Of a DNA stretch of 64,000 bases, positions 1 through 7,465 are shown piece after piece. Origin of the DNA: Paucibacter sp. B2R-40 (lineage in GTDB: Bacteria > Pseudomonadota > Gammaproteobacteria > Burkholderiales > Burkholderiaceae_C); the NCBI RefSeq assembly GCF_025717555.1, contig NZ_JAJIRP010000015.1, forward strand, positions 1 through 64,000. The letters run 5' to 3'. Each line of letters begins with the position of its first letter. Within the stretch, counting starts at the first letter, position 1. The position numbers and the translations under genes were made by a program. A model generated the notes under the pieces. The model searched no databases. It was not told the DNA's origin and saw only the letters and a list, made by a program, of their open reading frames with translations.

Positions 1-39
1 GGCAATCATTGTGGCGAATGCTTGCATTGGAGACGGCTA

Positions 40-65
40 TGCGCCCATAACTGAAAGTGGGCGCA
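40..65. other. Inverted repeat at the window edge
   Basis: TGCGCCC (40-46) is perfectly complementary to GGGCGCA (59-65) across a 12-base gap. No T-run follows on either side, so a terminator is unproven. It could equally be a recombination-site arm or chance. No gene is visible in the first 145 bases. Confidence 0.35.
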
Positions 66-145
66 GCAGATTCCTGCTTGGCGTCAAATTTCACAATCGT
101 GCGCGGCAAAGTCTTTTCTTGAAGAATAACTTGGCATCTCATAGA

Positions 146-161
146 CTGTATAAATAAACAG
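146..161 (+). promoter_or_regulatory. LexA-type SOS box upstream of the integrase
   Basis: CTGT (146-149), eight A/T-only bases, then ACAG (158-161) match the CTGT-N8-ACAG LexA operator of gammaproteobacteria and many betaproteobacteria. The box lies 24 bases before the chosen integrase start. Integron integrases are a known SOS-regulated family, so a LexA site in exactly this place agrees with the protein assignment. Binding is inferred. Confidence 0.75.
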
Positions 162-185
162 CTATTGAATTTGGCATGTAAGACC

Positions 186-1697
186 ATGTCTACCTCACCA
201 AGCCCGACATTTGGATTTTCCAAAGCAAAAGTCCGCCGTAGCCTGCCGCCGTTGCTATCTAGTCGTCTCATCGATCAGGTTCGTGAGCGAATCAGATATT
301 TGCACTACAGCGACCGAACGGAAGAGGCCTATGTCCATTGGATTCTAAGTTATGTCCGATTCCACCACAAACGACACCCGGCTGAGATGGGCCAAGCTGA
401 AGTCGTGGCCTATTTGACGTGGTTGTCCAATGAGCGAAAAGTAGCAACCAATACACACCGCTTGGCCCTGGCGGCCTTGCTATTCATGTACCGGAGCGTG
501 TTGGGACAGGAATTGCCATGGATGCTGGATCTTGATCGACCAAAGACCAATCGCCGCTTACCGGTGGTGCTGGACCGGGATGAAGTCGCAAGGATTCTTG
601 GCGCATTGCCAGCCGAGCATCGCCTCTTTGCTTGTTTGCTGTACGGAACGGGGCTTCGGCTCATGGAGGGCTTGACGCTACGCGTCAAGGATCTCGATTT
701 TTCGCGTCTGACGCTCTACATTCGCCATGGCAAGGGCGACAAGGATCGGGTCGTGATGCTTCCGCAAAAGCTTGTGCTGGAGCTTCGACTCCAGTTGCAG
801 AGGGCTCGCGGCTTGTGGGAGTTGGATCGTATGGAAAGTCAGAGCGCTTTGAAGGTGAAGGCGGAGCGCGAATTGGCTCAGCCTGCATCTTGCCGGCCCC
901 CTGTCCGGACCTGCTCATGGGCTGACTTTTGGGTGTTTCCTCAGGCGCAGAGGTCAGTGGATTCGCAAAGCGGCGAAGCATCCCGCCATCACGCCTTTGA
1001 CCAAGCTTTCCAGCGAGCGTTCAAGCGGGCTTTGGCGCAGGCCAAGATCGACAAGCCGGCAACACCCCACACTTTGCGCCACGCATTTGCGACTCACTTG
1101 CTGCAAGATGGGTATGACATCCGAATCGTTCAGACACTTCTTGGGCACTCCGATGTCGGCACCACAATGATTTACACCCACGGACTGGCGGTAGAACGGG
1201 GTGCCATAAGCAGCCCGCTGGATCAACTACGCGCGGCTGAGCGGAACATCTCCACCGGCCTGCGATTCGAAGACGGCTTCACCTGGCTCGGCTACCTGGC
1301 CGCGCAGGCGTATTTGGTCGATGCATGCATCCTCCGCGACTACCTTGCCGAGTTCTTCGTAGCGTTTGTGTGCCCAGAGCCGGACCGCCCGAAAGTGCAC
1401 ATCGCAACGATGGCCGGCGCCAAGAAGCACGTACTGGACAAAGTCAGGTCATCCGACCCGCTGTTCGCCGAGCTGGTCTTTGCCTCGTCAAAAGGAGGGT
1501 GGCTTTTCCAGCTTGGCGCCTATCGAGACCTTTGCGTGCCACTTCTTGAGGAGCGGCAGCTCAAAGAAGCCGAAGATGTGCGTGCCGGGCGCCGAACGGC
1601 ATGGATCCTTTTGGCTATCCAAAAGGGCAATTTGAAGGGTTATACCTTCACGCCCAATCAGTCTGCAGAGTTTGACAAAGCGGGAAGCGGCTGGTGA
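186..1697 (+). CDS. intI: Integron-type tyrosine recombinase with C-terminal fusion
   Basis: 503 residues from the ATG at 186; a TTG at 165 is an alternative. Residues 1 to about 348 read as an integron integrase: SAM-like N-terminus, then catalytic Arg158 ([10 protein letters not shown]), HTLRH (His295, Arg298), LLGH (His321) and Tyr330 in MIYTH. The integron-specific FP-x-S-x-D-x-SG-x-x-x-HH segment is present, but the preceding ARKYP patch is not recognisable. The family normally ends near SPLDQL at about 320-340 residues. Here the frame runs on for about 155 residues with no similarity I recognise, containing an aromatic, helical-looking stretch near residues 363-390. It appears to be a fusion left by deletion or recombination. 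SOS control is suggested by the LexA box, and the gene overlaps the next one by GTGA. Confidence 0.8.
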   Translation: MSTSPSPTFGFSKAKVRRSLPPLLSSRLIDQVRERIRYLHYSDRTEEAYVHWILSYVRFHHKRHPAEMGQAEVVAYLTWLSNERKVATNTHRLALAALLFMYRSVLGQELPWMLDLDRPKTNRRLPVVLDRDEVARILGALPAEHRLFACLLYGTGLRLMEGLTLRVKDLDFSRLTLYIRHGKGDKDRVVMLPQKLVLELRLQLQRARGLWELDRMESQSALKVKAERELAQPASCRPPVRTCSWADFWVFPQAQRSVDSQSGEASRHHAFDQAFQRAFKRALAQAKIDKPATPHTLRHAFATHLLQDGYDIRIVQTLLGHSDVGTTMIYTHGLAVERGAISSPLDQLRAAERNISTGLRFEDGFTWLGYLAAQAYLVDACILRDYLAEFFVAFVCPEPDRPKVHIATMAGAKKHVLDKVRSSDPLFAELVFASSKGGWLFQLGAYRDLCVPLLEERQLKEAEDVRAGRRTAWILLAIQKGNLKGYTFTPNQSAEFDKAGSGW

Positions 1698-1948
1698 ACA
1701 AGGGACACTTGGCGAACGACAGCGTGCGGCTGGTGGGCAAGGCCCGGCTGGTTGGCCAAGTCCAGCAAATGGTGGCGGAATCAGGCGACCAAGAAGGGTT
1801 CGACGCTGCGGCTTGGGTCGAGCAATGGCTGGAAAGCCCGCTGCCAGCCCTGGGTGGAAGGAAACCCGCGACATTCATGGATACGACCGATGGCCAGGCC
1901 CTCGTGGCCACGTTGTTGGCCCGCATGCAGACGGGGGCCTACTCTTGA
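1694..1948 (+). CDS. MbcA/ParS/Xre-type antitoxin (short form, DUF2384)
   Basis: 84 residues from a GTG that overlaps the stop of the integrase fusion (GTGA), with GGGAAG upstream as a plausible ribosome site. The C-terminal half carries the typical toxin-binding signature: a Trp-rich helix, PALGGRKP, a D-T-x-x-G stretch and a final MQTGAY. Members of this family neutralise RES-type or related toxins. The N-terminal DNA-binding part seen in long members is missing, as in other short versions. No RES-like reading frame follows, so it is either an orphan antitoxin or its partner is the unusual tail of the upstream fusion. Family assignment is strong; partner and function are inferred. Confidence 0.75.
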   Translation: MNKGHLANDSVRLVGKARLVGQVQQMVAESGDQEGFDAAAWVEQWLESPLPALGGRKPATFMDTTDGQALVATLLARMQTGAYS

Positions 1949-2265
1949 TCGCCATCGAGGCCTTGCCTGTACACCTTTGCTAACTCGCCAGCCCGCAGAG
2001 CCACGCAAGCGCGAAGCGCTACACACCGCCGAAGCCAACATCAGCCAGCGCGCGCGCGAAAACAGCATCGATGCATTTAAGTCGATTCCAGCACACGCAT
2101 TTCGACGCGAATCGCGGCGGCGGTATCGCCCACGGTGGAATGAATGACCTAGGTGTGGCCTGGGCCGGCTAAGCCCTGCCAGCTACGAACTGTCATCGGA
2201 ATCAGTTTGCGCAATGCGATGCCCCCTCTGAGACCTACAAGGCAAAGAGTGAGGAGCAGCCTGAT
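1949..2265. other. Gene-free stretch inside the putative transposon
   Basis: No reading frame here resembles a known family in any of the six frames. I looked specifically for a RES toxin after the antitoxin and for integron attC sites, and found neither. An alternating GC tract lies near 2048-2058. The stretch leads directly into the repeat-bearing transposon end. Confidence 0.5.
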
Positions 2266-2383
2266 TGACAGTCTTTGTTTTTATTGGCCTTTGCCAATTT
2301 GCTGAAACAGGGCACTTTGACACTCTTTAGAAATCACGAGCCGCCTAGCCAAAACCTGACAGTCTTTGTTTATCGCATCAACA
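2266..2383 (-). mobile_element. Putative Tn7-like transposon end at the glmS site
   Basis: Read inward from glmS on the minus strand, the terminus is TGTTGATG (2383-2376). It starts with the TGT used by Tn7-family elements and equals the terminal octamer I recall for type I-F CAST transposons. Three direct repeats follow: TGACAGTCTTTGTTT at 2266-2280 and 2357-2371, and the related TGACACTCTTTAGAA at 2318-2332. They are spaced like the dispersed TnsB sites of a Tn7 left end. The terminus lies 20 bp past the glmS stop, where TnsD-directed insertion occurs. GCAGC (2384-2388) would be the 5-bp target duplication. No tns gene is in the window. Confidence 0.65.
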
Positions 2384-2403
2384 GCAGCACAAGAGCGTGC
2401 CGC

Positions 2404-4275
2404 TCATTCAACTGTCACGCTCTTTGCCAAGTTGCGTGGCTTGTCAACATCCGTCCCCCGTGCGCAGGCAGTGTGATAGGCCAGCAACTGCAGCGGAATG
2501 ACGTGCAGAATAGGGCTTAGCGCACCGTAATGCTCAGGCATGCGGATCACATGCAAACCCGGCTCCGACTCAATCTGCGTGTCGCCATCGGCAAACACAT
2601 AGAGTTGCCCGCCGCGCGCACGGACTTCCTGCATATTGCTCTTGAGCTTCTCCAGCAAGGTGTCGTTGGGCGCCACCGTGACCACGGGCATCTCGGCCGT
2701 CACCAGCGCCAGCGGGCCATGCTTCAACTCGCCTGCCGGATAGGCCTCAGCATGGATGTAGCTGATTTCCTTCAACTTCAAAGCACCTTCCAGCGCGATC
2801 GGATAATGCAGGCCGCGCCCTAGGAACAAGGCGTTTTCCTTGCGGGCAAACTCCTCGCTCCAGGCGATGACCTGTGGCTCAAGCGCCAAGACCGCCTGCA
2901 CCGCCACCGGCAAATGCCGCAGCGCTTTGACATGCTCGGCTTCTTGCGCTTCGCTCAGGTGGCCGCGCGTTTGTGCCAAGGCCAAGGTCAACAGGAACAG
3001 GCCGACCAACTGGGTCGTGAAGGCCTTGGTTGACGCGACGCCGATCTCGACCCCGGCTCGGGTGATATAGGCCAACTCGCATTCACGCACCATCGCACTG
3101 GTGGAGACATTGCAGATGGTCAGTGTGTGCTTCATGCCCTGCGCGCGGGCATGCTTGAGCGCGGCCAGCGTGTCCGCGGTCTCACCACTCTGGCTGATCG
3201 TAACGACCAGCGTGCGCGGGTTCGGAACGCTGTCACGGTAGCGGTATTCGCTGGCGATCTCGACGCTGGTGGGGATCTTGGCGATAGCCTCCAACCAGTA
3301 TTTGGCGGTTGAGCCAGAGTAGAAGCTGGTGCCGCAAGCCAGGATCAGCACCGAGTCGACTTCCTTGAAGATGCCGTAGGCGCCGTCACCGAACAGTTCC
3401 GGGCTGATGCTGGTGATGGCCTCGAGCGTGTTGGCAATCGCGGTGGGCTGCTCGAAAATTTCCTTCTGCATATAGTGGCGGTATGGGCCCAACTCGGCCG
3501 CGCCGCTGTGCGCGTGCACGGTGCGAACTTCGCGCTGCTGGGCCTCATAACGGCCAGTCTGAGCGCTCAGATTGCTGATCCAGTAACGACCCAACTGCAG
3601 GTCAACGACGTCACCCTCTTCCAGATAGACGATCTGGTCGGTGACGCCGGCCAGCGCCATAGCGTCCGAAGCGACGAAGTTCTCGCCCTGCGCAGCGTCC
3701 AGCCCTAAGCCTAGCACCAGCGGCGAGCCTTCGCGGGCGGCAATCACGCGGTGCGGTTCATCACGGCAGAACACCGCCACCGCGTAGGCGCCCTTCAAGC
3801 GCGGCAAGGCTTGCTGCACCGCTTCGAGCAGGTCGCCACTGTAAAGGTGATCAATCAGATGGGCGATCACCTCGGTGTCGGTCTGGCTGGTGAAGGCATA
3901 GCCGCGCGCCTTCAGCTCATTGCGCAGTTCTTCATGGTTTTCGATGATGCCGTTGTGCACCAGCGCGATCCTGCCAACCGCGTCCGCAGTCGCATTCGGG
4001 CCGCTTGAAAAATGCGGGTGGGCATTGTGAACGGCCGGCGCGCCATGGGTGGCCCAGCGGGTATGCGCAATGCCGGTGCCGGAGGCGATACCGTCTTCCT
4101 CGGCCAAGCCGGTCAACTCGGCCACCCGCGAGGTGCTGCGCGCACGCATGAGGCCGCCGTTTTGATGCACGGCCACGCCGCAAGAGTCATAGCCCCGGTA
4201 TTCAAGCCGCTTCAGGCCCTCGATCAGAACGGGGACGATATTGCGCTGACTGACGGCACCGACGATTCCACACAT
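2404..4275 (-). CDS. glmS: Glutamine-fructose-6-phosphate aminotransferase
   Basis: Makes glucosamine-6-phosphate from fructose-6-phosphate and glutamine, the first step to UDP-GlcNAc for peptidoglycan and lipid A. The start at 4275 gives MCGIVGAV, placing the catalytic Cys directly after the initiator Met; GGAG stands 9 bases upstream. The class II glutaminase domain fills about residues 1-240, followed by two SIS sugar-isomerase domains. The length of 623 residues is close to the usual 610, and the C-terminus ends KSVTVE. The gene diverges from an Lrp-family regulator. Its 3' end is the classical Tn7 attachment region, and a Tn7-like terminus lies immediately beyond it. Confidence 0.97.
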   Translation of the reverse strand: MCGIVGAVSQRNIVPVLIEGLKRLEYRGYDSCGVAVHQNGGLMRARSTSRVAELTGLAEEDGIASGTGIAHTRWATHGAPAVHNAHPHFSSGPNATADAVGRIALVHNGIIENHEELRNELKARGYAFTSQTDTEVIAHLIDHLYSGDLLEAVQQALPRLKGAYAVAVFCRDEPHRVIAAREGSPLVLGLGLDAAQGENFVASDAMALAGVTDQIVYLEEGDVVDLQLGRYWISNLSAQTGRYEAQQREVRTVHAHSGAAELGPYRHYMQKEIFEQPTAIANTLEAITSISPELFGDGAYGIFKEVDSVLILACGTSFYSGSTAKYWLEAIAKIPTSVEIASEYRYRDSVPNPRTLVVTISQSGETADTLAALKHARAQGMKHTLTICNVSTSAMVRECELAYITRAGVEIGVASTKAFTTQLVGLFLLTLALAQTRGHLSEAQEAEHVKALRHLPVAVQAVLALEPQVIAWSEEFARKENALFLGRGLHYPIALEGALKLKEISYIHAEAYPAGELKHGPLALVTAEMPVVTVAPNDTLLEKLKSNMQEVRARGGQLYVFADGDTQIESEPGLHVIRMPEHYGALSPILHVIPLQLLAYHTACARGTDVDKPRNLAKSVTVE

Positions 4276-4330
4276 GATTGATTGCTCCGACGACAAGGGT
4301 TTAGGCTGGAACGCATCGTAGGCATTCAAA

Positions 4331-4347
4331 TGAAATCATTGCTTTCA
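4331..4347. promoter_or_regulatory. Palindrome between glmS and the Lrp-type regulator
   Basis: TGAAA (4331-4335) and TTTCA (4343-4347) form a dyad with a 7-base centre in the A/T-rich divergent promoter region. A further TGAAAT lies at about 4362. Lrp/AsnC proteins often bind such A/T-rich dyads beside their own gene, so it is a candidate operator. This is inference. Confidence 0.35.
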
Positions 4348-4441
4348 AAATTCACATAGAAATGAAATAATCAACCACACCATCAAATTCATGGGTCAAT
4401 ATTTCACGAAACACATGGATATGAATGAATCAATCACCACC

Positions 4442-4909
4442 ATGACTTTGGACTCCGCCGACCTGCGCATCCTCGATTGTCTGCAGGATGACGCCTCCTT
4501 GTCGAACCAAGACTTGGCGCGCCACGCTCATGTGTCGCCGGCGACCTGCTTGCGGCGGGTCAAGCGGCTGTTGGACGGCGGCATCATCGAGCGCCGCGTG
4601 GCTTTGCTGTCGGCGGAGAAATTGGGTGCAGGGCTGAGCGCCATTGTTGAGATCACGCTGGACCGCCAGGGCGCCGAGCATCTGATGGCCTTTGAGTCCA
4701 AGGTCTTGACGGAAGCGGCGGTGCAGCAGTGCTACCAAGTCTCGCCCGGGCCGGACTTTGTGCTGATCTTGCAGGTACCCGATATGGTGGCCTATCAAGC
4801 ACTGGTGATGCGCTTGTTCACGCAAGACGCCAATGTGCGCAATGTGAAGGCGTTTTTCAGCGTGCGGCGCGGCAAGTTCGAGCCGCGCATCGCCTTGCCG
4901 AGGGCCTGA
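4442..4909 (+). CDS. Lrp/AsnC family transcriptional regulator
   Basis: 155 residues from the ATG at 4442, chosen because the family typically opens M-x-LD-x-x-D-x-x-IL. In-frame ATGs at 4391, 4415 and 4421 are possible and none has a clear ribosome site. The N-terminal winged helix-turn-helix (about residues 1-60) contains a recognition helix around SPATCLRRVKRL. The C-terminal part is an effector-binding RAM (ACT-like) domain with the usual V-x-x-C-Y-x-V-x-G-x-x-D pattern (QQCYQVSPGPDF). It diverges from glmS and converges with a PEP-CTERM protease gene. The ligand cannot be told from sequence; amino acids are usual for the family. Confidence 0.88.
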   Translation: MTLDSADLRILDCLQDDASLSNQDLARHAHVSPATCLRRVKRLLDGGIIERRVALLSAEKLGAGLSAIVEITLDRQGAEHLMAFESKVLTEAAVQQCYQVSPGPDFVLILQVPDMVAYQALVMRLFTQDANVRNVKAFFSVRRGKFEPRIALPRA

Positions 4910-4914
4910 ACGCA

Positions 4915-4938
4915 AAAGCGGCCCAGTCGGGCCGCTTT
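4915..4938. terminator. Shared hairpin terminator
   Basis: AAAGCGGCCC (4915-4924) pairs perfectly with GGGCCGCTTT (4929-4938) over a 4-base loop. It lies between convergent genes and carries short A and T runs on the outside of the stem, so it could serve both strands. Confidence 0.8.
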
Positions 4939-4958
4939 GACTTTACTCAGAACAAAAC

Positions 4959-6074
4959 TCAGGCCTTGCGACGACGCACCATAGCACCCACGGCAAACAA
5001 GCCAAGCGCCATCATGGCGTAGCTCGATGGCTCAGGCACTGCGGTCACACCGAGGATCCAGGCCGTTTGGTCAAACACGGCGGTGGAGCCCGACAGATCG
5101 CCGTAGCTGGAGCCGTTGTTGAACTTGGTGTCGCACAGCGTCAACTTGAACACATCGCAAGCGCCATCGGTACCATTTGCGGCATTGCCCTGCCAGCCCC
5201 AGGAATGCACGGCGCTGAGTTGATATTCGCCGTTAACCAGCACGAAGTCACCGCCGCCCGAGTCGCCGCCGGCAATCAAGGCTTCTTTGGTACCCAGACC
5301 GGTGCTGCTGGTCCACTGGTTGCCCGTCACGCCGGCCAAACGACCCAGCGTGTTGTTGGCAACGCTGCCGCTGTCAAAGTCCGACATATAGGTCGTGCCG
5401 GTGTAATAGGCCTCGCTAAAGCCCCAGCCGGCGACGTTTTGGTCAATTGCCCTGTTGAAGGTCTTGCTGTCCACGTCGACCGTGTTGTAGCCATAGTGAC
5501 CATAGCTGCCATCGTTCCAGGACGGGCCACTGTTCGATGTCGCGGTGCCGCTGGTGCCATAACCGGCCATCAAAAACTGCTTGCCGACGTCATTGGTCGT
5601 GCTCAGCTGATAGCCCTTGATGGTGGTGACCGGCGCGCTCAACTTCAGGATCGCCATATCGGAGCCGGCGTCGGCCGAAGCATTGAAGCCCTTCCACAGC
5701 GGATGCAAGCTCGCATCGCTGACCGCCACCGTGCGGGTCTGCTGCGCGGCGCCACCGAAGGCACCGAACTCGACCTTCATCGAGGTGAAGTCGTCGGCGC
5801 AGTGTCCGGCCGTCAACACATATTGGCCGCCGGCCAGCAAGGAGCCCGAGCAACCGTAGCTACCGCCACCCGCCGTGGTGAAGCTCAGGCGCGCCACGCC
5901 GTCGAGGGCGCCGGCAACACCATCAAACACCTGGCCGGGCGCGAAACGCCAGTTGGACGGCGACGAGGTGTTGCCGGTATCCGGGGTCTGAGCCCCACCG
6001 GCTTGCGCGCCGCCGGCCAATGCCAGCAGGGCGGCAGCGGCCGCGATGGATGTGAATTTTGAGTGCTTCGCCAT
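4959..6074 (-). CDS. Trypsin-like serine protease with PEP-CTERM anchor
   Basis: 371 residues; the start at 6074 follows a strong GGAGGGAG ribosome site. A signal peptide covers about residues 1-26 (ends GGAQA). The S1 triad is visible: His in LTAGHC, Asp in GSDMAIL and Ser in GGDSGGGD. The C-terminus has the exosortase sorting signal VPEPSSYA, a short hydrophobic segment, then RRRK. It is therefore predicted to be exported, processed by an exosortase and retained or released at the envelope, often together with exopolysaccharide. The loops between the catalytic motifs are rich in Gly, Ser and Tyr. Substrate unknown. The gene stands alone between two terminating neighbours. Confidence 0.85.
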   Translation of the reverse strand: MAKHSKFTSIAAAAALLALAGGAQAGGAQTPDTGNTSSPSNWRFAPGQVFDGVAGALDGVARLSFTTAGGGSYGCSGSLLAGGQYVLTAGHCADDFTSMKVEFGAFGGAAQQTRTVAVSDASLHPLWKGFNASADAGSDMAILKLSAPVTTIKGYQLSTTNDVGKQFLMAGYGTSGTATSNSGPSWNDGSYGHYGYNTVDVDSKTFNRAIDQNVAGWGFSEAYYTGTTYMSDFDSGSVANNTLGRLAGVTGNQWTSSTGLGTKEALIAGGDSGGGDFVLVNGEYQLSAVHSWGWQGNAANGTDGACDVFKLTLCDTKFNNGSSYGDLSGSTAVFDQTAWILGVTAVPEPSSYAMMALGLFAVGAMVRRRKA

Positions 6075-6267
6075 GGTTCTAACTCCCTCCGTTTGCGGCG
6101 GCACATTTTTTGATGCCGCCGCCTCTACCTTTTGACACCCGCCGTTTTGCCACGGGGCCGCGCTTTTTTTCGACGTTCCCGCAACCATCGATGGCGTGAA
6201 TATGCCACGCCCTCAGCGTGCGACTCACTCCTGAAAAGCGCGTAGAGGTAAACCATGAGCCTAGCCA

Positions 6268-7449
6268 TCAACGCTTCAAAATCAACAGCCCTTTCAGGTA
6301 TTCGCCCTCGGGAAAACAAATGGTCTGCGGGTGGTCTGGCGTGGCGCCGACGCGGTCAATGATGAAGCCGTCACAGGGTGCGTCCAAGCCGGCACCGGCG
6401 ACTATTTTGTGGAATAGCTCGGGGCCCACGCCGCCTGAACAGGAGAAGGTGAACAGCAGACCGCCCGGCTTCAAAAGCATCAGGCCCAAACGGTTGATAT
6501 CTTTATAGGCCCGAGCGGCGCGCTCGGCATGTGCGGCGGTAGGGGCGAACTTGGGCGGGTCGAGCACGATGGCGTCAAACTGTCGACCTTCCTTGATGAA
6601 CGCACGCAAGGTCGCGTTGACGTCGGCATCCAGTGCCTGATGGCGGGCCGTGTCAAACCCGTTCAAGACCACATGAGCCTGGGCTCGTGCCAGCGCCGGC
6701 CCGGATGAGTCAATACTGATCACCTGCTCGGCCCCGCCGGCCAGCGCGGCGACCGAGAACCCCCCCGTGTAGCTGTAGCAATTCAGCACAGTCTTGCAGC
6801 CAAACTGTCGCACGCTTTCAGCAAATTTCTTGCGGTTGTCGCGCTGATCCAGGTAGTAACCCGTCTTGTGACCCTCGGCCACGTCGAGCGTCAGTTGCCA
6901 TTGATGTTCGCTGATCGCCACTTCTGTCGCGCCGCCGCCACGCAGCCAGCCGGTTTTTTGCGCCAAGCCTTCCAGGCCGCGAACCTGCGCGTCAGAGCGT
7001 TCGTACAAACGCGTCAGGCCGGTGGCGGCCAGCAGCTGATCGGCGATCAGCTCCTTCCAGCGCTCAACGCCGTTGGCCAAGAATTGCGCCACCAGGGTGT
7101 CACCGTAGCGATCCACGACCAGGCCGGGCAGGCCGTCAGCTTCACCATGGACCAGGCGCAGCGCGTCGGATTGAATCGCCAGCCTTGTTCGCATGGCCAA
7201 CGCTTGCGCAATGCGCTGCTCGAAGAAAGCCGCGTCGATGCGCTGGGCCTCGTCGAAGCTCCAGGCGCGCACGCGGATCTGCGAGGTCGGGCTGAATGCG
7301 CCCCAGCACAGAAAACTGCCGTCGGCCGCCTCGACCCGCACCGTTTCGCCGGCGTCGGCGCCGCCGCGCGCGATCGAGCTTTCAAATATCCAAGGATGGC
7401 GACGCTGCAGAGAACGCTCTTTGCCCGCACGTATGACGATTGTTTTCAT
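6268..7449 (-). CDS. rlmI: 23S rRNA cytosine-C5 methyltransferase, RlmI-type
   Basis: 393 residues from the ATG at 7449, preceded by AGAGG; E. coli RlmI has 396. A PUA-like RNA-binding domain opens the protein (RRHPWIFESSI). The SAM-binding Rossmann domain follows, with VLNCYSYTGGFSVAAL, and the DPPKFAP motif with the expected catalytic-region TFSCSG near the C-terminus. RlmI makes m5C1962 in 23S rRNA; paralogues modify other sites, so exact position is inferred from overall length and motif match. The gene lies 16 bp downstream of an outer-membrane-type protein gene on the same strand and may be cotranscribed with the dapF-xerC group. Bases 6075-6267 upstream of the protease contain no gene. 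Confidence 0.88.
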   Translation of the reverse strand: MKTIVIRAGKERSLQRRHPWIFESSIARGGADAGETVRVEAADGSFLCWGAFSPTSQIRVRAWSFDEAQRIDAAFFEQRIAQALAMRTRLAIQSDALRLVHGEADGLPGLVVDRYGDTLVAQFLANGVERWKELIADQLLAATGLTRLYERSDAQVRGLEGLAQKTGWLRGGGATEVAISEHQWQLTLDVAEGHKTGYYLDQRDNRKKFAESVRQFGCKTVLNCYSYTGGFSVAALAGGAEQVISIDSSGPALARAQAHVVLNGFDTARHQALDADVNATLRAFIKEGRQFDAIVLDPPKFAPTAAHAERAARAYKDINRLGLMLLKPGGLLFTFSCSGGVGPELFHKIVAGAGLDAPCDGFIIDRVGATPDHPQTICFPEGEYLKGLLILKR

Positions 7450-7465
7450 GGTTTCCTCTCGGCCC

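Noticed and set aside
1949-2265. Possible RES-type toxin after the antitoxin
   Set aside because: A short RYRPRWNE-like stretch recalls the RYGGRWN of RES proteins, but no start, no frame of proper length and no further motif follow.
1-2265. Integron attI or attC sites
   Set aside because: No GTTRRRY core with a matching RYYYAAC partner and a plausible hairpin was found; GTTATGG-like and GCTAAC sequences occur singly.
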